A DNA stretch of 40,924 nt, taken from NCBI GenBank assembly GCA_026990595.1, contig JALXCZ010000045.1, forward strand, positions 1-40,924. Reading direction: 5' to 3'. Of this stretch, positions 7,918-16,163 are shown one piece after another. The translations under genes and the position numbers were made by a program. This DNA comes from Sulfurovum sp. GTDB taxonomy: Bacteria > Campylobacterota > Campylobacteria > Campylobacterales > Sulfurovaceae. The notes beneath the pieces were generated by a model. That model was given only the letters and a program-made list of their open reading frames with translations, searched no databases and had not been told where the DNA came from. Numbering within the stretch: the stretch's first letter is position 1; each line of letters starts with the position of its first letter.

Positions 7918-10752
7918 TTACTTTCTCCTACGACCTCTATATCCACCACGGCTTCCGTTGGAACCTGAACCTCTTTTGTTTTTATTGTGGCAGGCATCAC
8001 AAATAGAAAATCGATAAGAGAAGTCCAATACTTTTCCGCATCTTCTACATTTTTTAGTGAAATGCCCCTGCCTGAGAGAGTTTTCTATAAAGTTGTTCAG
8101 CCGTACTCTGGCTTGTAATGCTTTATTAACATCTTGGAAAATATCAGGAAACTTAAAACTGAGCCACAGGTAGAGTGATATTTCCCTTACTCTGTCTTCA
8201 GCATTTAGCAGCATATCGTTGGTCTGGGCAAATGCAGGAAGGTCACGTGGAGGGATGTAAAGTACTTTGCCTCCAGCTTCGATTTGTCTGATGTAACGGT
8301 GAAATACCGATTCAATGTAAGGTGAAGAGATGCTTGCAGGTGCACATGAAAGATAAAAACGTGTTTTCAGATCAAGTGTATATTCATCAACGATCGCAGC
8401 GATCTCAAGCATGGAGTCGATGTTGGCTGCTATAAATGGACCGTCAAATTCCATATTGTCGGCAAAGAAACCTAAAATAGTGGTGATATTTTCTGTTTCA
8501 AGTATCTCACCTATGAGCATCACATGTTCCAGGCTTGCCATCACTGAGACAGGAAGTGCTATATCAGGAAGAGGAGAGTGGAAGGCTTGGTCAATGGTTT
8601 GCAGGGCATTCTCATCCAGTGCCCCGACATAGCCTTTTTCTTCAAAACCGTAACGCCCGGCACGCCCGGCTATCTGTACCACTTCTGTGGGGAGAAGCTC
8701 TCGTCTGCGTAAGCCGTCAAACTTGTTGTCTTTGGCAAACAAAATGGTTTTGATAGGCAGGTTCAGCCCCATGGCAATGGCATCGGTAGCTACAAGTATC
8801 TCACTCTCTCCTTCTCTGAAACGTCTTGCCTCTTCACGTCTGACTTCAGGAGAAAGGTTACCGTACACTACAGAGACACGGTACTTTTCTGAAAGTTGTT
8901 GTTTAAGAGAAAGTACATCACGACGGCTAAAGGCTACTACGGCTGTTTGTGGCTCTATCTTCCTCATGGAGACAGGGTACTTCATCATCTGTAACTCATT
9001 TTTGCGTTCAAATGCTACGATCTCAAGATCTTCGCCCAGATACTCACAAAGCTCTTTGACAGCGGGCAGGGCATTGCTAGAACCGGTCAATATCACTTTT
9101 TTTGCAGGTGCTCCTATGAGTGCATTTGCCCATGCCCAGCCTCTATCTCGGTCAGAGATCATCTGTATCTCATCGATGACACAGACATCGACATCTACCG
9201 AGCTGTTCATCATCTCTATGGTAGAAGAGATATGTGTAGACTCCTCATCGATGATCTCTTCTTCACCGGTAATGAGTGAGACATGCACTCCCTCTTTTTT
9301 AAGATTCTCATAGCCCTCGAGTGCCAATAGACGCAAAGGTGCAAGATAATACCCTGTCGTAGCAGCTTCCAGGGCTTTTAGAGCACTATGGGTTTTACCG
9401 GAATTGGTTGGTCCTACATGAAAGACTATCTTTCGTTTTAGCTGTCGTGCAAGAGGGAAAAGGTTTTTAAAATCACGAATGGTTTTGGCAAGCAGCTCTT
9501 CACGTTTTTGTTTCTCAAGCAGAGGCTTGATATATTCTCCAAAGTGAAAGAGGATGCGTCTTTTACTTTTTTCTTTAAATTTTAATGTTGTAGATGCACG
9601 TATTTGTGGTTCTACAAACCGTACGATGAATTCATGGAGTGTATCTTCGGGAATATCCAGTTTTGCACTCATCTCTTCCATCTCGTCAAGCACATCATCT
9701 ATAGCTACTCTAAAGTGTGCCAAAAGGTCATCATTGACTCGGTTTATGTCTTCCTTTACCGGAAGCTCAACACCTTTCCAAATGAGGTTGTAGAGATAAG
9801 GTTTTTCGTATGAAACTGACGTTTTATAGTAAAGAATCGTTCCAAACAGATCATGGTTTTTTTCTTTCTCTATCATAATGTGGTCTGTACTCTCAAAGAC
9901 CTCATATTTATCACTAATATTAGTTAATATTTTTTCCACAATACCGAGAGAAACAGGTGTATGTAAAAGTGGAGAATCTGTTGGCATACTTTTAAGTGAC
10001 TTAAAGACTTCATCATCTGACAAATAGGGATGTTCCTGCTCATTTAACTGTGTTAGAAAAGCAGTCAATTCTTCTTGCTTGTGTGTTATAGTTTCTTCTT
10101 TAGTAAGACGTAGTTCTTCTATTATTTTTTCATCATCACTGTCTGGCATACCATCCATGTCCAACGAGGCAGTTTTGCATAAAAGAAGTTTACTAAAATC
10201 TACCTCTTTTAATATAAATGTAAATCTGTGGTAAAATTCCATTTCATTGTTGGTAGTAAAGGTTGCATCAAGCGCTTTTTCTAACGTATGCAGTCTGTTT
10301 TTTATGCGTAGATAATGTAGTTTGTTGCGTATCTTGTCGGGTGTGATTTTAGAGTGTTTTGCATCGATAAAAGCTTCTAAAATGATGTTCTCTTCCTGAG
10401 TCGTATGCTCCATAGTTGAAAGTATGCTGAGTATTTTGCCGACTTTATCCGATGCTTCTGTGTCATCACCGTGTTTGCTGCGCGAAGCACCATGGATGGC
10501 TTTGTGTCCTTTGGTAAGGTAAGAGACAATCAGCTCTCGCGTACCCGCACCTTCCTCGCTCCAAACACGACGCAGGGCACGCACCATGTCATCGTGTTCA
10601 TGAGAGGGGAGTTCAAGTTCTAACAGCATAACAAGCTCTATGAGTTTGTCTTCATCTATCGTAGCGATACCCTCATCAAAAGAGAGCCCGTGAAAGTAGT
10701 TTCGTATTTTATTGTTGAGTTTTATGAGGTATTTTTTCTTTTTCTTTGCCAT
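7918..10752 (-). CDS. Suv3-like superfamily 2 RNA helicase with C-terminal zinc ribbon
   Basis: This is a 944-residue protein. An N-terminal half (about 1-420) of no recognised domain is helical and charged. The helicase core begins at HVGPTNSGKTHSAL (motif I), continues with CVIDEIQMI (motif II, DEIQ rather than DEAD) and LTGSS, and ends with ATDAIAMGLNLP and QIAGRAGRYG. This is the Suv3 arrangement known from mitochondrial RNA degradosomes. The C-terminus has CRRC...CDAC, a four-Cys zinc ribbon, then a Gly/Arg-rich tail, all suited to RNA binding. It probably works in RNA turnover. It is monocistronic, with a start supported by a basic N-terminus but a weak RBS. Confidence 0.85.
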   Translation of the reverse strand: MAKKKKKYLIKLNNKIRNYFHGLSFDEGIATIDEDKLIELVMLLELELPSHEHDDMVRALRRVWSEEGAGTRELIVSYLTKGHKAIHGASRSKHGDDTEASDKVGKILSILSTMEHTTQEENIILEAFIDAKHSKITPDKIRNKLHYLRIKNRLHTLEKALDATFTTNNEMEFYHRFTFILKEVDFSKLLLCKTASLDMDGMPDSDDEKIIEELRLTKEETITHKQEELTAFLTQLNEQEHPYLSDDEVFKSLKSMPTDSPLLHTPVSLGIVEKILTNISDKYEVFESTDHIMIEKEKNHDLFGTILYYKTSVSYEKPYLYNLIWKGVELPVKEDINRVNDDLLAHFRVAIDDVLDEMEEMSAKLDIPEDTLHEFIVRFVEPQIRASTTLKFKEKSKRRILFHFGEYIKPLLEKQKREELLAKTIRDFKNLFPLARQLKRKIVFHVGPTNSGKTHSALKALEAATTGYYLAPLRLLALEGYENLKKEGVHVSLITGEEEIIDEESTHISSTIEMMNSSVDVDVCVIDEIQMISDRDRGWAWANALIGAPAKKVILTGSSNALPAVKELCEYLGEDLEIVAFERKNELQMMKYPVSMRKIEPQTAVVAFSRRDVLSLKQQLSEKYRVSVVYGNLSPEVRREEARRFREGESEILVATDAIAMGLNLPIKTILFAKDNKFDGLRRRELLPTEVVQIAGRAGRYGFEEKGYVGALDENALQTIDQAFHSPLPDIALPVSVMASLEHVMLIGEILETENITTILGFFADNMEFDGPFIAANIDSMLEIAAIVDEYTLDLKTRFYLSCAPASISSPYIESVFHRYIRQIEAGGKVLYIPPRDLPAFAQTNDMLLNAEDRVREISLYLWLSFKFPDIFQDVNKALQARVRLNNFIENSLRQGHFTKKCRRCGKVLDFSYRFSICDACHNKNKRGSGSNGSRGGYRGRRRK

Positions 10753-10791
10753 GATGACAGTATACTGTAAAAATAATACTTTATTATGTAT

Positions 10792-11157
10792 TTAGAGTCT
10801 AATACCTGAATGCTTATTCTGTGTTTTCTTTATTGGTTTTGTTACTTTATCAAAACATGTATATTTAAAGCTCGTAGTAATAGCTTTTTTACGTACACGT
10901 ATAAGTTTTTCGCAATCATATTTCGTGTAAAGTCTATGACCATAATCACTATATCCACCTTTATTACGCTTTATAACATATATTTTTTTATCTAAATCTG
11001 TACAGACCTTACCTTTTTCATTTGGAACTAACCCCTCATAACCTATAAGTTTTTTATCATAATACCGTTGTGCTTGATTAGCAGTATTAAAGTAATCACA
11101 AGCCACATTGGCATGGCTATAAATAAAAACTATTCCTAAAATAAATATATACTTCAT
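10792..11157 (-). CDS. Exported Cys-containing protein, Excalibur-like motif
   Basis: This 121-residue protein has a Sec signal peptide (about residues 1-17, cleavage near SHANVA) and an AAGGA RBS 8 nt before the ATG. The mature part has CDYFNTANQAQRYYD followed about 20 residues on by KGKVCTDL. This echoes the Excalibur pattern (C-x-F-x-x-x-x-x-A-Q, then D-G-x-x-C), although the calcium-binding Asp residues are mostly missing. The remaining part is basic with two more Cys, so there are four in all and two disulfides are possible. It is probably periplasmic; function is unknown. The AT-rich sequence looks different from its neighbours. Confidence 0.6.
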   Translation of the reverse strand: MKYIFILGIVFIYSHANVACDYFNTANQAQRYYDKKLIGYEGLVPNEKGKVCTDLDKKIYVIKRNKGGYSDYGHRLYTKYDCEKLIRVRKKAITTSFKYTCFDKVTKPIKKTQNKHSGIRL

Positions 11158-11249
11158 CTACTAAATCCTTATAATTTCTTAATATTGATTATAGCGTTTT
11201 AAATATTAGTTTGTATTACTTTTGGTATTATTATTATGTTTTAAGGTAG

Positions 11250-11405
11250 CAACTATCCCTTGTGGCAGAAGCATTTAAAGAAGAATTTGACGGCTATGTA
11301 TGTGAAGTGGCATTGGCCATTGGTTACCATAAAGAGCCAGAAGACTTTAATGTAGCACTTCCAAAGTCAAGATTACGTCATGAGGATGTATTTGTGCACA
11401 TGTAA
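11250..11405 (+). pseudogene. C-terminal remnant of a nitroreductase-like NAD(P)H oxidoreductase
   Basis: A 51-codon frame runs from just after a TAG (11247-11249) to a TAA (11403-11405). It encodes VAEAFKEEFDGYVCEVALAI, then GYHKEPEDFN and LPKSRLR. This reads like the extreme C-terminus of a nitroreductase-family flavoprotein, where the VALAIGY and LPKSR blocks are typical. No start codon with an RBS and no FMN-binding N-terminal part is present upstream, so it appears to be a decayed 3' fragment. Confidence 0.6.
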
Positions 11406-11418
11406 AAGAAAATGATGA

Positions 11419-11889
11419 CTACTTTCTCAAGGTAGCAATTAACCGTTTTTCATTGAGTAGAAGCCCCAACACATCCGCTATGTTGACACAAGAAATATCA
11501 CTTTGCAGTAGCGTAGGGGTAGCACACCCCTCATCCCCAATGATAGCGATGCCGAGTATGGCATTTTGAAGCATATGAGCATCATTATTCCCATTTCCAA
11601 CAGCAATACAATGTTCTTTCCCCAGCACATCAACATAGGCTGCTTTTTCTGCTATATGGTTGTCAGTTTGCAACACTTTTATTACAACATCAAAGCCTTC
11701 CATCTGTGCTTTCACACTCCCAAAAGTATCGGCAGTGATGATATGCACCGTGTAGTTCTCACAGAGTTCAGGAAGCAGGGCTTTCACCTCAACTTTCAGC
11801 ACACCATCTTTGGCAATGGTACCGTTGTAGTCTAGTACAACGTGTTCTAAAATGAGTGTTTTATAGTAGGGGATTTCGATGGTTTTCAT
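11419..11889 (-). CDS. HAD-superfamily protein, soluble P-type-ATPase-like
   Basis: This 156-residue HAD domain lacks a cap. Motif I is DYNGT (Asp20 nucleophile; the second Asp of DxD is Asn, as is common in the soluble P-type ATPase-like group), motif II is ITADT, and motif IV is GNGNNDAHML. These predict a Mg-dependent phosphohydrolase; the substrate is unknown. Its ATG at 11889 lies in a long gene-poor stretch. It is monocistronic and its 3' end faces the nitroreductase remnant. Confidence 0.82.
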   Translation of the reverse strand: MKTIEIPYYKTLILEHVVLDYNGTIAKDGVLKVEVKALLPELCENYTVHIITADTFGSVKAQMEGFDVVIKVLQTDNHIAEKAAYVDVLGKEHCIAVGNGNNDAHMLQNAILGIAIIGDEGCATPTLLQSDISCVNIADVLGLLLNEKRLIATLRK

Positions 11890-11952
11890 GAGGTTGCCTT
11901 AGTATGGTTTGGGGTATTTTAGCATTTATTTCCTTTTTGCAGACATGATTTT

Positions 11953-12098
11953 GTAGGTCGGGGTATCCTTACCCCGACATCAATTTGCATAAAATAATAT
12001 TCACAATGGTTTTGTGGATTTGTATACAATTATGTTCATGTGATTTTGGTTTTTATCTCACTTTACATTATTGTCGGGGTTAGGGCACTCCGACCTAC
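11953..12098. repeat. REP pair (BIME), family with GTCGGGGTA stem
   Basis: The left unit (11953-11978) is GTAG plus a perfect 9-bp stem (GTCGGGGTA/TACCCCGAC) with a 4-nt loop. The right unit (12073-12098) is the inverted copy with one mismatch, ending CTAC. The outer GTAG/CTAC feet and 26-bp unit length match the REP architecture that RAYT transposases recognise. This is part of the gene-free stretch 11890-12360. Confidence 0.65.
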
Positions 12099-12171
12099 AC
12101 CGTCATGGTATTTGATATGTTCTAATGGTTCAAAATTAACCTCCCTCTTACCAAAAAAGCACTAACATTTA

Positions 12172-12343
12172 TTAAACCCAAATTATGTAATAGAAATTAC
12201 CAAACTAGCAAAAGTCATTGCACCGTGGGCATTTACAAATAATCATCGATTAACCTAAGGGTTAACCTCAAATTCTTTGCAAACACCCACACTGCAAGCA
12301 CTATCACTAATTTTGGCAATCCTATTGCATAATTTGGGTTAAA
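12172..12343. repeat. 172-bp imperfect palindromic element (MITE-like) upstream of selD
   Basis: The outer 22 bases at each end (12172-12193 and 12322-12343) are inverted copies with two mismatches, including AACCCAAATTATG. The similarity continues inward along both arms, about 80 bp each, to a short central spacer near 12256-12261, so the whole element could fold into one long hairpin. It has no ORF. It ends 17 nt before the selD ATG and therefore may also form the 5' leader of the selD mRNA. Confidence 0.6.
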
Positions 12344-12360
12344 AATATAAAGAAGTAATT

Positions 12361-13392
12361 ATGCAAGAAATAAAACTAACCCAATACAGCCATGGAGCAG
12401 GATGTGGGTGTAAAATCTCACCAAAACAGCTCGATAATATTTTAAAATCTGCCAGAGAAACTATAATGTATCCAGAACTACTTGTGGGCAACTCTACCAA
12501 AGACGATGCGGCGGCATTTGATCTTGGTAATGGTACTTCTGTACTCTCTACTACGGATTTTTTTATGCCTATTGTGGATGATCCTTTTACCTTTGGGCGT
12601 ATTGCTGCTACCAATGCCATTAGTGACATCTATGCGATGGGTGGTAAACCACTTATGGCTATATCCATTTTTGGGTGGCCGGTGAAGAAGCTGAGTGATG
12701 AAGTAGCACGTTTGGTGATAGATGGTGGACGTTCTGTATGTGAAGAGGCAGGCATACCATTAGCAGGTGGGCATAGCATTGACTCTCCTGAACCCATTTT
12801 TGGTTTGGCGGTGACAGGTTTGGTGGACAATGAAAATTTGAAACAAAACGACACTGCCCAAGAGGGTTGTGAACTCTTTTTGAGCAAGCCACTGGGTATC
12901 GGTATCTTAACCACGGCACAAAAACAGGATAAAATCGCCGAGGGAGACATAGAACCAGCTGTAGAGGCGATGTGTACACTCAACAAGATAGGTGCAGAAA
13001 TCTCTGCACTTGAGGGGGTGACTGCCATTACTGATGTGACAGGCTTTGGATTGCTTGGACACCTGACTGAGATATGTGAGGGGAGCGGCATCTCTGCGGT
13101 AGTACGTTTTGAGGATGTGCCACTGCTCCCAAAAGTTAAGGAGTATCTGGCTATGGAGTGTGTGCCTGGGGGTACACGGCGTAACTTCGAGAGTTATGGA
13201 CACCACATCGGCAAGATGACGCCAGAGCAACAAGACATCCTCTGTGATGCCCAAACCTCAGGTGGACTGCTCTGTGCTGTGCGTAAAGAGAGTGTCGAAG
13301 CCTTTTTGGCACTTACACGTAAAGAGGGGCTTGAACTTAAAAGCATCGGTGAGACAGTAGCACGGGGAGAACATCTCGTTGAAGTCCTTTGA
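12361..13392 (+). CDS. selD: Selenide, water dikinase (selenophosphate synthetase)
   Basis: SelD makes selenophosphate from selenide and ATP for selenoprotein and selenouridine synthesis. The N-terminal [11 protein letters not shown] (residues 8-18) is the hallmark. Cys15 occupies the catalytic Cys/Sec position and Lys18 the adjacent catalytic Lys, so this is the Cys form with no in-frame TGA. DDAAAF and the AIR-synthase-like ATP-binding blocks ([28 protein letters not shown]) follow. The length of 343 residues is normal. It overlaps mnmH by 14 nt, which implies that 2-selenouridine in tRNA is at least one use of the product. Confidence 0.95.
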   Translation: MQEIKLTQYSHGAGCGCKISPKQLDNILKSARETIMYPELLVGNSTKDDAAAFDLGNGTSVLSTTDFFMPIVDDPFTFGRIAATNAISDIYAMGGKPLMAISIFGWPVKKLSDEVARLVIDGGRSVCEEAGIPLAGGHSIDSPEPIFGLAVTGLVDNENLKQNDTAQEGCELFLSKPLGIGILTTAQKQDKIAEGDIEPAVEAMCTLNKIGAEISALEGVTAITDVTGFGLLGHLTEICEGSGISAVVRFEDVPLLPKVKEYLAMECVPGGTRRNFESYGHHIGKMTPEQQDILCDAQTSGGLLCAVRKESVEAFLALTRKEGLELKSIGETVARGEHLVEVL

Positions 13393-14536
13393 GACAGAAG
13401 AGTATACCCCTGTAGGTACGGCAGATGAGATAGAGGCGATAAAAAAGCTTGATCTGCCTTTAACGGACGATTTTTGCCGTATTGTGCTGGAGAACAGACC
13501 ACTTATTGATGTGCGTGCTCCTGTAGAGTTTAAAAAAGGCTCGTTCCCTACCGCGGTCAATCTACCTCTTATGACAGACGAAGAGCGCCACCTTATAGGC
13601 ATTCGTTACAAAGAGCAGGGCAATGCCTCTGCTGTACAGCTTGGCAAAGAGCTTGTAGGTCCCGTGAAGCAGGAAAGAATAGCAGCATGGATGGAGTTTT
13701 TGAAGGCTCATCCAGATGCATATCTGTACTGCTTCAGAGGTGGACAGCGCTCACAGATCTCTCAGGCATGGGTACAGGAAGCAGGTATCAGCATTCCGCG
13801 ATTAAAAGGTGGGTATAAAGCTTTTAGGACTTTTTTAATGAAGGAGGGTGAACGTATCAGCAGTGAAGCTGATACACTTATCATAGGTGGTCGTACAGGC
13901 AGTGGGAAAACCTTGCTTATCCATCAGATAGACAACAGTATCGATCTTGAAGGACTTGCCAACCACAGGGGCTCATCTTTTGGACGCTTCATCTCTCCTC
14001 AGCCTGCACAGATAGATTTTGAAAATGACCTTGGGTATGCACTGATCAGACATGAGGCAAAAGGATATAAACATCTTATTATAGAAGATGAGAGCCATAA
14101 TATAGGACGGGTATACATTCCCAAACCGATATTTGACAACTTTAGAAAAGGGAAACTGATTCTTTTAAAAACACCTATGTATGAGCGAGTGGAGATCACT
14201 TTTGATGAATATGTAACGCAGGCACTGAAAACCTATGAATCGAACTATGCAGACAAGGGTGCCAAAGTATGGTTTGACGATGCCAATGCCGGGCTGGATC
14301 GCATTAAAAAGCGTCTGGGGAATGAGCGTTATACTACCATTAAAACAGCGTTTTATGATGCTTATTTGGAACAAAAGCGTACAGCAGATACGACCCAACA
14401 CAAAGAGTGGATAGAGATGCTGCTTAGAGACTATTATGACCCTATGTATGATTATCAGATAGAAAAGAGTGAGGTACCTGTTGTGTTTGAGGGAAGTGCC
14501 GATGAAATTTTGGGGTATCTTGGCAGAGAGAATTGA
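13379..14536 (+). CDS. mnmH: tRNA 2-selenouridine synthase
   Basis: MnmH (SelU/YbbB) replaces sulfur by selenium in the wobble 2-thiouridine of certain tRNAs, using selenophosphate and a geranyl intermediate. An N-terminal rhodanese domain carries the catalytic Cys118 in [10 protein letters not shown]. It is followed by a P-loop domain with GGRTGSGKT (residues 170-178). The 385 residues compare with about 364 in E. coli. The start is a TTG inside the 3' end of selD, so translation is coupled. A few extra N-terminal residues precede the rhodanese domain, so the exact start is less sure than the identity. Confidence 0.93.
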   Translation: MKSFETEEYTPVGTADEIEAIKKLDLPLTDDFCRIVLENRPLIDVRAPVEFKKGSFPTAVNLPLMTDEERHLIGIRYKEQGNASAVQLGKELVGPVKQERIAAWMEFLKAHPDAYLYCFRGGQRSQISQAWVQEAGISIPRLKGGYKAFRTFLMKEGERISSEADTLIIGGRTGSGKTLLIHQIDNSIDLEGLANHRGSSFGRFISPQPAQIDFENDLGYALIRHEAKGYKHLIIEDESHNIGRVYIPKPIFDNFRKGKLILLKTPMYERVEITFDEYVTQALKTYESNYADKGAKVWFDDANAGLDRIKKRLGNERYTTIKTAFYDAYLEQKRTADTTQHKEWIEMLLRDYYDPMYDYQIEKSEVPVVFEGSADEILGYLGREN

Positions 14537-14568
14537 GGTAAATCATTTTTATGGTTAATCTATTCTAC

Positions 14569-14574
14569 TATAAT
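14569..14574 (+). promoter_or_regulatory. -10 element for the periplasmic protein at 14602
   Basis: TATAAT at 14569-14574 lies 27 nt before the ATG in the AT-rich gap after mnmH, with a GGAG ribosome-binding site between. Confidence 0.5.
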
Positions 14575-14601
14575 AAATGAATTAATTTTTTGGAGAAATA
14601 A

Positions 14602-15075
14602 ATGAGACTTTTATCATTACTTGGCATCTTACTGCTTACTGCTGCAGCCTGGGCAACAGTACCTGCTACCATGCAACCTTTTAACCCGACCATACAAGTG
14701 AATGGAGACCTTAAGGTCGACAAGATGAGAATGCAAAATCTTAATGTAGTAAAAAAAGCGGTAGAAGGGATACGTGAAACACTGCCGCAAAAAGTAGATG
14801 CCTACACACAAATGGTCGGTGTTGACAGTAACGGTACGGAGCTCATCTATACCTTTGAGGTAGATGCCGGTCCCAAAAGTGACGAAACACTTAAAAAAGA
14901 GGGACAGACACGTATGACACCAGTGATACGAAAAGGTATCTGTACCGATGCCAAACGTTTTTTACAATCAGATATTACCATCACCTACCGCTATCTTAAC
15001 AAAGCTACCCGAAATGAGATACTTAAAGTTACGATGGATAAAAAGGCATGTGATTACAATACTATGACTCAATAG
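14602..15075 (+). CDS. Periplasmic protein of unknown function
   Basis: This 157-residue protein has a clear Sec signal peptide (residues 1-18, cleavage near AWA). The mature part is a mixed alpha/beta domain with two Cys (in KGICTDAK and KKACDYN), spaced to allow one disulfide. The RBS GGAG and a TATAAT at 14569 give it its own transcription unit. The 3' end overlaps the convergent gene at 15062 by 14 nt. I do not recognise the family. The pattern of TYxxxVDA-like strands and CTD...FL near the C-terminus is seen in other small exported Campylobacterota proteins, but no function follows. Confidence 0.7.
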   Translation: MRLLSLLGILLLTAAAWATVPATMQPFNPTIQVNGDLKVDKMRMQNLNVVKKAVEGIRETLPQKVDAYTQMVGVDSNGTELIYTFEVDAGPKSDETLKKEGQTRMTPVIRKGICTDAKRFLQSDITITYRYLNKATRNEILKVTMDKKACDYNTMTQ

Positions 15076-15391
15076 TCACTATATTTACCAACTCCACCCC
15101 GTCACACTCTTTTTTAAAACGTTTATGTTTACGGGCATCCTCTTCTGCAAGTTCAAGCAGATCTGCAAAATCATTTTTGCTTGCAGTAAATGCAAATACC
15201 TCTTTTTGTGTCTTGATGTAAATCTCTGTATTTTCCTTACCCGAAAGTGTAAGATTCCGTAAACCTTTTGCAAATTCACTCTTGATGGCTTTGGCGACTT
15301 TTTCATTGTCAAGCAGTTCTGAAAGTTTTACCTCTGCGCTTACATCATTTTTACACATTACTGTATAACTCACTTCTATCAATCCTTCCAT
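15062..15391 (-). CDS. Hypothetical cytoplasmic protein (109 aa)
   Basis: This is a small acidic soluble protein with no signal peptide or membrane segment. A beta-rich first third (LIEVSYTVMC) is followed by helices and a Lys-rich segment (DARKHKRFKKEC). A GGAG ribosome-binding site precedes the ATG at 15391. It is convergent with the periplasmic protein gene, the last 14 nt overlapping. No family is recognised and nothing in the context suggests a role. Confidence 0.6.
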   Translation of the reverse strand: MEGLIEVSYTVMCKNDVSAEVKLSELLDNEKVAKAIKSEFAKGLRNLTLSGKENTEIYIKTQKEVFAFTASKNDFADLLELAEEDARKHKRFKKECDGVELVNIVTIES

Positions 15392-15584
15392 GATTCACTC
15401 CTTAATGTTGTTTATTGTCTAATGATAGTCTATTTTATGTGAGTTTCATAAAAAAATGTCATATTGTAATATTTTTTATCAGTGTTAGCCAGTTGACAGA
15501 TAAAAAACATAGGATTAGTAGATAATGCTATAGCAGAAAGTAGAATTGCAACCTAAGTATCATACAGCAATTATATGATTCTGC

Positions 15585-15590
15585 TAGAAT
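15585..15590 (+). promoter_or_regulatory. -10 element of the envelope-stress operon
   Basis: TAGAAT at 15585-15590 stands before an AAAGGAG ribosome-binding site and the HdeD ATG at 15612. No other gene start lies nearby on this strand, so it is the likely promoter for the run 15612-22978. Confidence 0.45.
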
Positions 15591-15611
15591 AAAAAGAAAA
15601 AAGGAGTCAAT

Positions 15612-16163
15612 ATGTGGCAATACCCAAAAGATTTTGATCTTTTTGATCAAATAGGAAAATATGCAAAAATAGCGGGGATTATTTTTATGATATTAGGATT
15701 GATTGGAGCCATATACCCCATATATGCGTCTTTTGCAACTGTTGTCTTTGTTGCCTGGCTGATGCTTATCGCAGGTATGTTTGCAGCCTATTTTACGTAT
15801 GTAACAGACCGCACTGACTGGGCAGGCTGGCTTAAAAGTGTTATTTTGATAGGTGTAGCACTCTATATGCTGTTCTCACCGTTGGGAGGGGTTGCAACAT
15901 TGGGCTTGCTCTTTTCTATCTATTTTTTTATGGATGCATTTGCAGGCTTTACTATTGCTTCTTCCATGTACCCAAACAAGGGGTGGGGAATATGGGTATT
16001 TAATGCAGCACTCTCTTTGATCATAGCAATACTTTTCGTCATAGGCTGGCCGTTCTCTTCCCTCTATCTCATTGGACTGTTTGTAGGATTCAGCCTCTTT
16101 TTTGATGGACTGGCACTCTTAATGGGTGGAAAACTTTTCAAAAAAATGGGAATAAATGAATAA
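15612..16163 (+). CDS. HdeD family (DUF308) membrane protein, copy 1
   Basis: This 183-residue protein has six predicted helices in the DUF308 repeat pattern. The family includes E. coli HdeD, a membrane protein needed for acid resistance at high cell density. The blocks ADRT/DWAGWLKS and VATLGLLFSIYFFMDAFAGF are shared closely with the second copy at 28545, whose N-terminus (MWxW/Y) also matches. It is the first gene of a tightly packed plus-strand operon and overlaps the APC permease by 8 nt. The copies probably duplicated together with the APC permease genes. Confidence 0.88.
   Translation: MWQYPKDFDLFDQIGKYAKIAGIIFMILGLIGAIYPIYASFATVVFVAWLMLIAGMFAAYFTYVTDRTDWAGWLKSVILIGVALYMLFSPLGGVATLGLLFSIYFFMDAFAGFTIASSMYPNKGWGIWVFNAALSLIIAILFVIGWPFSSLYLIGLFVGFSLFFDGLALLMGGKLFKKMGINE

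Noticed and set aside
8687-9313. 208-codon plus-strand ORF opposite the Suv3-like helicase
   Set aside because: Ser/Arg-rich antisense translation of conserved helicase motifs; no ribosome-binding site.
12121-12360. tRNA-Sec gene near selD
   Set aside because: No acceptor/T-arm pattern with a long extra arm is visible; the symmetry here is explained by the palindromic element.
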